A stretch of 35,548 bases of DNA, from positions 1 to 35,548 of the forward strand of contig PNMC01000011.1 of the NCBI GenBank assembly GCA_013823365.1. The letters run 5' to 3'. Made by a program: the position numbers and the translations under genes. Shown here one piece after another: positions 30,398 through 35,548 of this stretch (position 1 is its first letter; each line of letters opens with the position of its first letter). Below the pieces are notes generated by a model. It had not been told where the DNA came from. It worked only from the letters and a program-made list of their open reading frames with translations, and made no database searches. This DNA is from Parvibaculum sp. (GTDB lineage Bacteria; Pseudomonadota; Alphaproteobacteria; Parvibaculales; Parvibaculaceae).

Positions 30398-30571
30398 TCA
30401 CTTGATGAGGATGAGCTTGTTGCTGCTCGTCAGGCGAAGGCGGTAAAGCTCCTCGCCATGGCGAATGACGACTTCCCGCCCGTTCCGGAAGAGATCGACG
30501 CTATCGAGGGAGGGAGTGGCTCCCGCCGCCGATCCGCCCGATGCCCTGTCCCGACCTGGGGTTGCCGTCAT
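30398..30571 (-). CDS. hemP: Hemin uptake protein HemP (57 aa, below the ORF-track length cutoff)
   Basis: Manual translation: MTATPGRDRASGGSAAGATPSLDSVDLFRNGREVVIRHGEELYRLRLTSSNKLILIK*; HemP-like C-terminus (LFxxGxEVxIxHxxxxYxLRxTxxNKLILxK), directly upstream of the heme receptor. Confidence 0.93.
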   Translation of the reverse strand: MTATPGRDRASGGSAAGATPSLDSVDLFRNGREVVIRHGEELYRLRLTSSNKLILIK

Positions 30572-30600
30572 TTCGCTTGCTCAGCCCTTGCTGTCCTGCA

Positions 30601-30615
30601 TGAGAATGACTCGCA
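30601..30615. promoter_or_regulatory. Candidate Fur box upstream of hemP
   Basis: TGAGAATGACTCGCA, 2 mismatches from TGAGAATNATTCTCA, 29 bp upstream of the hemP ATG. Confidence 0.6.
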
Positions 30616-30732
30616 ATATCATGCGTAACAAGGTTCCGCAACTTCTATTTTCCCACAAGATTTTTATGGTCTTTATGCCGGGGCATTTTTAATGCGGGAT
30701 CTCGCGGGAAGCGGGGGCGTCGGCGATGCGTC

Positions 30733-31350
30733 TCAGGCGGCTTCCGCCCGGGCCTCCGCGAAATTCGCCTCGGCGAATTCCCAGTTCACCAGATGGTCGA
30801 GAAAGGCGTCGAGATAGGCCGGCCGCTTGTTCTGATAGTCGAGATAATAGGTGTGCTCCCAGACATCCGTGGTGAGCAGCGGCACGTTTTTCGTGTCGGC
30901 GATCGGCGTTTCGGCATTGGCCGTGGTGATCACCTTGAGCTTGCCGCCGGGCTCAAGCACGAGCCAGCAATAGCCCGAGCCGAACTGGCCCGCCGCCTTC
31001 TCCTTGAAGTGCGCCTTGAAGTCGGCATAGGAGCCGAAATCCTTCTCGATTTGCTTGCCGAGTTCGCCCTTGGGCTCGGCCCCGCCCTTCGGTGCCATGG
31101 AGCGCCAGTAGAAATCATGGTTCCAGATCTGCGCGGCGTTGTTGAAAAGCGCCTGACTGTCACCGTCCCTGGCGGCCTTGCGAATGAGCTCGACGAGGGA
31201 GAGCTTTTCGAGCTCCGTGCCCTCGATCAGTTCGTTTGTCTTGTCCACATAGGTCTTGTGGTGCTTGCCATGGTGGAAGGAGAGCGTCCGCGCGGAAACA
31301 TGCGGCTCGAGCGCGTCTTCGGCATAGGGAAGCGGCGGCAACTGGAACAT
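30733..31350 (-). CDS. sodB: Superoxide dismutase, Fe/Mn family
   Basis: 205 aa; MFQLPPLPYAEDALEPHVSARTLSFHHGKHHKTYVDKTNEL...NNAAQIWNHDFYWRSMAP...DVWEHTYYLDYQNKRPAYLDAFLDHLVNWEF. Confidence 0.96.
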   Translation of the reverse strand: MFQLPPLPYAEDALEPHVSARTLSFHHGKHHKTYVDKTNELIEGTELEKLSLVELIRKAARDGDSQALFNNAAQIWNHDFYWRSMAPKGGAEPKGELGKQIEKDFGSYADFKAHFKEKAAGQFGSGYCWLVLEPGGKLKVITTANAETPIADTKNVPLLTTDVWEHTYYLDYQNKRPAYLDAFLDHLVNWEFAEANFAEARAEAA

Positions 31351-31481
31351 GAAACTGAACCTCGGATTGGGGATGGGCCTCTAGGGGAGGTCGGCCTTCT
31401 CATCTCCCGTTTCAACCGGCAGCGCGGCGAAAGGTTCCGTAAGCCACGGGAAATAATGGGATTTCCGAAGGCCCGCGGGTG

Positions 31482-31510
31482 CTTGCATCCCGTTCACCCA
31501 ATCCCCACAT
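31482..31510 (+). promoter_or_regulatory. Candidate sigma-32 (RpoH) heat-shock promoter of hsp20
   Basis: CTTGCA (31482-31487), 15-nt spacer, CCCCACAT (31503-31510), close to E. coli RpoH CTTGAA...CCCCATNT. Confidence 0.65.
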
Positions 31511-31516
31511 GTTTTG

Positions 31517-31583
31517 CGAAGCGGTGCCGCCCTCGCGGGCCGCAAAATCAAAGTCGCTTAATGTCGCGGGACTTTGGGACATG
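31517..31583 (+). promoter_or_regulatory. Candidate ROSE-like RNA thermometer in the hsp20 5' UTR
   Basis: AAAGUCGC-UUAAUGUC-GCGGGACUUU (31550-31575) pairs AAAGUC with GACUUU; contains UCGCU (matches ROSE UYGCU) facing the GGGA Shine-Dalgarno-like stretch 9 nt before ATG 31581; a GC-rich hairpin (GCGG...CCGC, 31521-31543) precedes it. Confidence 0.55.
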
Positions 31584-32051
31584 ACACGTATGCTGCAATT
31601 CAACAGCCCTCTTCTGCTGGGCTTCGACGAACTGGAGCGGTTGCTCGACAGGGCTGCGAAAGCCTCGGATAGCTATCCGCCCTACAACGTCGAACAGGTG
31701 CCGGTGGAAAGAGGCGATGCGCTCCGCATAACGCTGGCAGTCGCCGGTTTCTCCCGTGACGAATTGTCGGTCACGGTCGAGGACAATCAACTCGTCATCC
31801 GCGGCCGCCAGGAAGAAGACGGCGCGCGCAACTATCTCCATCGCGGTATCGCCGCACGCCAGTTCCAGCGCGCTTTCGTGCTGGCGGAAGGCATGGAGGT
31901 GCGGCATGCGCGCCTCGAAAACGGGTTGCTGATGATCGACCTTCTGAAACCCGAACCGGAGCACAAGGTGCGCCGGATCGAGATTTCGGAAGCGGCATCC
32001 CGGCCGGAACAAAAGCCGGCTCCGAAGCGTGTTGAACATGACGCTGTCTGA
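31581..32051 (+). CDS. Small heat shock protein, Hsp20/alpha-crystallin family
   Basis: MTRMLQFNSPLLLGFDELERLLDRAAKASDSYPPYNVEQVPVERGDALRITLAVAGFSRDELSVTVEDNQLVIRGRQEEDGARNYLHRGIAARQFQRAFVLAEGMEVRHARLENGLLMIDL; the ORF-track start at 31479 would overlap the promoter. Confidence 0.94.
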   Translation: MTRMLQFNSPLLLGFDELERLLDRAAKASDSYPPYNVEQVPVERGDALRITLAVAGFSRDELSVTVEDNQLVIRGRQEEDGARNYLHRGIAARQFQRAFVLAEGMEVRHARLENGLLMIDLLKPEPEHKVRRIEISEAASRPEQKPAPKRVEHDAV

Positions 32052-32112
32052 TTCCGGCGACGGAGCGGTCCTCTTGCCAGCGTTCAAGGAAGGGGACGGA
32101 AAGGAGCAGTAA

Positions 32113-32406
32113 ATGCAGAACGATTTCGACTCCGATAGCCAGACCCAGGGCTGGGGCGTGAGCGATTTCCGCAAGCTCACGGCGGAAAGCTTCGCCACCA
32201 TCGGCATGCCCAACATCGTCTATGTGCGGGAAGTCCGCGCCGGCGAGATCGAAACCGAGCTCGGATCCGAACTCGGCATTCCCGCCGATACGAGGCTCTT
32301 TGCCGTGCATGCGGCGAACGGACAGCGCATGGCCGTGCTCGACGACCGCGACGCCGCCTTTGCCGGTGCCCGCCAGTACGATCTGGAGCCCGTCAGCGTG
32401 CACTGA
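32113..32406 (+). CDS. DUF1150 family protein
   Basis: 97 aa; SDFRKLTAESFATIGMPNIVYVREV...GIPADTRLFAVHAANGQRMAVLDDRDAAFAGARQYDLEPVSVH; downstream of hsp20, a familiar alphaproteobacterial arrangement. Confidence 0.85.
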   Translation: MQNDFDSDSQTQGWGVSDFRKLTAESFATIGMPNIVYVREVRAGEIETELGSELGIPADTRLFAVHAANGQRMAVLDDRDAAFAGARQYDLEPVSVH

Positions 32407-32430
32407 CGCGCATCGAGCGGCTTGAAAGGA

Positions 32431-32466
32431 AAAGCCCCGCGCTTTCGGGAAGCGCGGGGCTTTTTT
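32431..32466. terminator. Intrinsic terminator (likely bidirectional) between DUF1150 and ptsN
   Basis: AAAGCCCCGCGCTT-TCGGG-AAGCGCGGGGCTTTTTT. Confidence 0.93.
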
Positions 32467-32479
32467 CAAATGAGGCGGA

Positions 32480-32944
32480 TCAGGCCGCGTTGGTCGCGGC
32501 GGGCTCCGTGAGGATCGCGAACAGCGCCGCCGAATCTTCCGACGCCCGAAGCTTCTCGACCACGGCCGCGTTGCGCAGCAGGCGCGAGATGCGCGCGAGA
32601 GCCTTCAGATGGTCGGCCCCCGCGGTTTCCGGCGCGAGCAGAAGGAAGATGAGATCGACCGGCTGATCGTCGACGGACTCGAAATCGATCGGCGTGTCGA
32701 GCCGCGCGAAAAGCCCGTAAAGGCGGTCCACTTCGGCGAGCTTGCCATGCGGAATGGCAATGCCCTGGCCGACGCCCGTCGAGCCCAGCCGTTCGCGTTC
32801 GAGCAACGTCTCGAAGATCGCGCGCTCCGAGAGCCCGGTGAGTTTCGCCGCGCGTTCGGAAAGCTCCTGCAGCGCCTGCTTCTTGCTGGTGACCTTCAGA
32901 TGGGCGATAACGCCCTCCGGCCGCACCAGATCCTCAAGCTCCAT
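32480..32944 (-). CDS. ptsN: PTS IIA-like nitrogen regulatory protein
   Basis: 154 aa from ATG at 32944: MELEDLVRPEGVIAHLKVTSKKQALQELSERAAKLTGLSERAIFETLLERERLGSTGVGQGIAIPHGKLAEVDRLYGLFARL; active-site His in GIAIPHGK. Confidence 0.94.
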   Translation of the reverse strand: MELEDLVRPEGVIAHLKVTSKKQALQELSERAAKLTGLSERAIFETLLERERLGSTGVGQGIAIPHGKLAEVDRLYGLFARLDTPIDFESVDDQPVDLIFLLLAPETAGADHLKALARISRLLRNAAVVEKLRASEDSAALFAILTEPAATNAA

Positions 32945-33062
32945 AATCCGGTTCCTGTTTTGCCCCACCGGCATATGAGGGGCCGGTTCCACCGTGCCCC
33001 TGTATGCGGTGCCGGCCGATGCATGCCCGGAGGCTGCAAAGGCGGATTTCGCTCTCAAACTG

Positions 33063-33644
33063 TTATGCCTTCTGAACATCGCGGCTCGCGTCGATCCAGC
33101 CGATATTGCCGTCGGGGCGGCGGTAAACGAGGTTGAGGCCACCCTTTGCACCGTTGCGGAAGATAACGAACGGAGCGTCGCTAAGGTCCATCTGCATCAC
33201 GGCATCGCCCACGCTCAGCACCGGCACGGCGGTTGCGCCCTCGGCGATGATGACGGGCTGGGCGTCTTCCTCGACTTCCTCATGCTCGCCCGATGCCTCG
33301 ATGACGAAGGACGGGAAGGATTCGGCCGGAAGTTCCGCCTTGTTGCTGTTGTTGTGGTTCTTCAGCTTGCGCTTGTAGCGGCGCAGCCGCTTTTCAAGCC
33401 GCTCCAGCGCCACGTCGAAAGAGGCATAGACCTCGTTCGCCGCACCCTGCGCGATCACGCGCAAGCCGGAACTGAGATGGGCCGAACAATCGGCGCGGAA
33501 TTCATGACCTTGCTTGGAGAAGGTCACCTGACCGTCCACAGGCCGGTCGAAATATTTGGTGACTGCGGCCTCGAGCCGCTCTGTTGCATGGGTGCGGAGC
33601 GCATCTCCGACATCGAGATGATGACCGCTGACCTGAACTTGCAT
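33063..33644 (-). CDS. hpf: Ribosome hibernation promoting factor, long form
   Basis: 193 aa from ATG at 33644: MQVQVSGHHLDVGDALRTHATERLEAAVTKYFDRPVDGQVTFSKQGHEFRADCSAH...C-terminal PVLSVGDAVMQMDLSDAPFVIFRNGAKGGLNLVYRRPDGNIGWID; AGGAAGG upstream. Confidence 0.95.
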   Translation of the reverse strand: MQVQVSGHHLDVGDALRTHATERLEAAVTKYFDRPVDGQVTFSKQGHEFRADCSAHLSSGLRVIAQGAANEVYASFDVALERLEKRLRRYKRKLKNHNNSNKAELPAESFPSFVIEASGEHEEVEEDAQPVIIAEGATAVPVLSVGDAVMQMDLSDAPFVIFRNGAKGGLNLVYRRPDGNIGWIDASRDVQKA

Positions 33645-33860
33645 GAAAGACCTTCCTGGGGCCACTACGCTAACTGGGAAGAAGGGAAGGTATGAACCCT
33701 GTCCGCCCTCTGCCGGAAAACCCTTCGCTCCCGCCTGAAGCCTAGCCGATTCTCCTGTCGGCGCGAGAGCGTTTGAACTTGCCGTTGCCTCCGCCGCCAC
33801 TGCGGCTCGACCCACCAGCCGGACCCTGCGTTCAGCCGCGCGGTCCGGTTGAGCGCGTGG

Positions 33861-33889
33861 AAACTAGTTGGCGGCATCATGGGTGTCAA
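33861..33889 (-). promoter_or_regulatory. Candidate sigma-70-type promoter for hpf
   Basis: Minus-strand TTGACA (33884-33889), 17-bp spacer, TAGTTT (33861-33866). Confidence 0.6.
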
Positions 33890-33975
33890 CCGCGACCCGT
33901 CGGAAGCGTTAAAACCCTTGAATTTCAAAGAGATATGGGGCGATCGCGGGTCTTCGGCAAGGCTTGTTGCCGGAT

Positions 33976-35514
33976 TCAGGCATAGGCCTTTTTTTCGCGG
34001 CGGCGCTGTACCGAAGAGGGAATATTGAGCGCCTCGCGATACTTGGCGACGGTGCGCCGCGCAATGTCCACGCCCTGGCCTTTCAGAATGTCGACGATGT
34101 TGTCGTCGGAGAGAACGGCATCGGGCCGCTCCACATCGATCAGTTCCTTGATGCGATGGCGAACGGCCTCCGCCGAATGCGCCGCACCGCCTTCGGAGGA
34201 GGCGATGGCCGAGGTGAAGAAATACTTCATCTCGAAAATACCGCGCGGCGTCGCGATATATTTGTTCGCCGTCACGCGCGAGACGGTCGATTCATGCATC
34301 GAGATCGCTTCGGCAATGGTCTTGAGGTTGAGCGGCTTCAGATACTGGATGCCGTGAACGAGGAAGGCATCCTGCTGCCGCACGATTTCGGAGGCGACCT
34401 TGAGAATGGTCCGCGCGCGCTGGTCGAGGCTCTTCACCAGCCAGTTCGCATTGTTGAGGCATTCCGAGATATAGGCCTTGGCGCTCGCATCGCCCGACAG
34501 TTTCGAAACCTCGGCGTAATATTGCTGGTTCACGAGAACGCGGGGCAGCGTCTCGGAATTGATCTCGATCGCCCAGCTCCCGTCCGCGCGGCCGCGCACG
34601 AAGACATCGGGCACGACCGGCACGACGGGCTCGCTGCCGAAGGCAAGGCCCGGCTTCGGGTTGCACAGGCGGATATCGTCCACCATCGTGGCGATGTCCT
34701 CGCGTTCGGCGCCGGTGAGCTTCATCAGCTGTTCGAAGTCGCGCTTCGCGAAAAGTTCGAGATGGTCGAGGAATATCTTCATCGCCGGATCGAGCCGGTT
34801 GCGCTCGGCAAGCTGCAGCGCGAGGCACTCTTTCAGGTTGCGCGCGCAGACACCCGTCGGTTCGAAGGTCTGCAGCACCTGCAGCACCGCTTCCACATCC
34901 TCGATATCCGTACCGAGCCGTTCGGCGACATCGGCAAGATCGGCCGTGATGTATCCCGCCTCGTTCACCTGGTCGATCAGATAGGCGCCGATCATGCGGT
35001 CGCCCGCCGTCTTCAGCGCCATGTTCATCTGTTCGGTCAGATGTTCGGAAAGTGTGGCTTCCCGCGTCAGCGTCGATTCGAAGCTGAACTCGCCGTCGCC
35101 GCTTCCGCCGCCGCTGCTTTTGACGTTCTGCCAGTCGGAAGAAGTCGGGCCTTGCGCCGCCGCGGCGGCATCGTTCTGCGTGTCGGAACGGCTTTCATCC
35201 GCATAGACATTGTCGTAATCGGTGTCGAGGTCGCCATCGCGCCCGGGTAGCGGCCCGTCCTCGGAAAGCGAGAGTGAGGTCTCCGACGTGACGACCGGCT
35301 CGCGCTCGCTGTCGCCGCGGGTCTCTTCTGCGCCGATACGCTCGGCCGGATCGTTCGCTGCCGCTTCGAGCAGCGGATTGCGTTCGAGCTCCTGTTCGAC
35401 ATATTCGGCAAGCTCGAGATTCGACAGCTGCAGCAGCTTGATGGCCTGCTGAAGCTGCGGCGTCATGACCAGGGATTGCCCCTGGCGAAGCTCAAGTCTC
35501 GGCGCTAGTGCCAT
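33976..35514 (-). CDS. rpoN: RNA polymerase sigma-54 factor
   Basis: 512 aa; MALAPRLELRQGQSLVMTPQLQQAIKLLQLSNLELAEYVEQELERNPLLE at the N-terminus and RpoN box ARRTVAKYREALNIPSS at the C-terminus; upstream of hpf-ptsN. Confidence 0.97.
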   Translation of the reverse strand: MALAPRLELRQGQSLVMTPQLQQAIKLLQLSNLELAEYVEQELERNPLLEAAANDPAERIGAEETRGDSEREPVVTSETSLSLSEDGPLPGRDGDLDTDYDNVYADESRSDTQNDAAAAAQGPTSSDWQNVKSSGGGSGDGEFSFESTLTREATLSEHLTEQMNMALKTAGDRMIGAYLIDQVNEAGYITADLADVAERLGTDIEDVEAVLQVLQTFEPTGVCARNLKECLALQLAERNRLDPAMKIFLDHLELFAKRDFEQLMKLTGAEREDIATMVDDIRLCNPKPGLAFGSEPVVPVVPDVFVRGRADGSWAIEINSETLPRVLVNQQYYAEVSKLSGDASAKAYISECLNNANWLVKSLDQRARTILKVASEIVRQQDAFLVHGIQYLKPLNLKTIAEAISMHESTVSRVTANKYIATPRGIFEMKYFFTSAIASSEGGAAHSAEAVRHRIKELIDVERPDAVLSDDNIVDILKGQGVDIARRTVAKYREALNIPSSVQRRREKKAYA

Positions 35515-35548
35515 TTCAGTTCATGTCCCCCATGGTACCGCTTAAAGG

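Noticed and set aside
31412-31603. 63-aa minus-strand ORF over the hsp20 promoter
   Set aside because: No SD or homology recognisable; overlaps a better-supported promoter and leader.
33665-33928. 87-aa minus-strand ORF between rpoN and hpf
   Set aside because: Its start lies upstream of the predicted hpf promoter and it has an Arg-rich translation with no clear SD or conserved motif.

Overview
This GC-rich window looks like alphaproteobacterial chromosome (perhaps Parvibaculum-like; inference only). It is almost fully coding, and I saw no CRISPR array, transposase, integrase, tRNA or rRNA. All calls come from reading motifs and translations by eye; no homology search was run.

Left to right:
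(1) The 5' part of a single-chain biotin-dependent acyl-CoA carboxylase (minus strand, runs off the left edge and is missing from the ORF track).
(2) A type I Baeyer-Villiger monooxygenase and a divergent FAH-family hydrolase.
(3) A padR-MFP-RND efflux operon with a palindromic operator region.
(4) An acetyl-CoA hydrolase/CoA-transferase, a FadE-type acyl-CoA dehydrogenase and a second RND-MFP efflux pair.
(5) An iron block: a divergent Fbp-type ferric ABC transporter, a hemP-receptor-tonB-hmuSTUV heme operon, and sodB.
(6) hsp20-DUF1150.
(7) The conserved rpoN-hpf-ptsN region.

Most of the window is ordinary. The best second-look items are:
- a candidate sigma-32 promoter plus ROSE-like RNA thermometer ahead of hsp20;
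- an unlisted 57-aa hemP with a Fur-like box;
- an RND pump lacking two canonical proton-relay residues;
- the palindromic padR operator region;
- a 13-bp tandem repeat spanning the hmuV stop codon.
I did not find convincing evidence of a wholly undescribed system.
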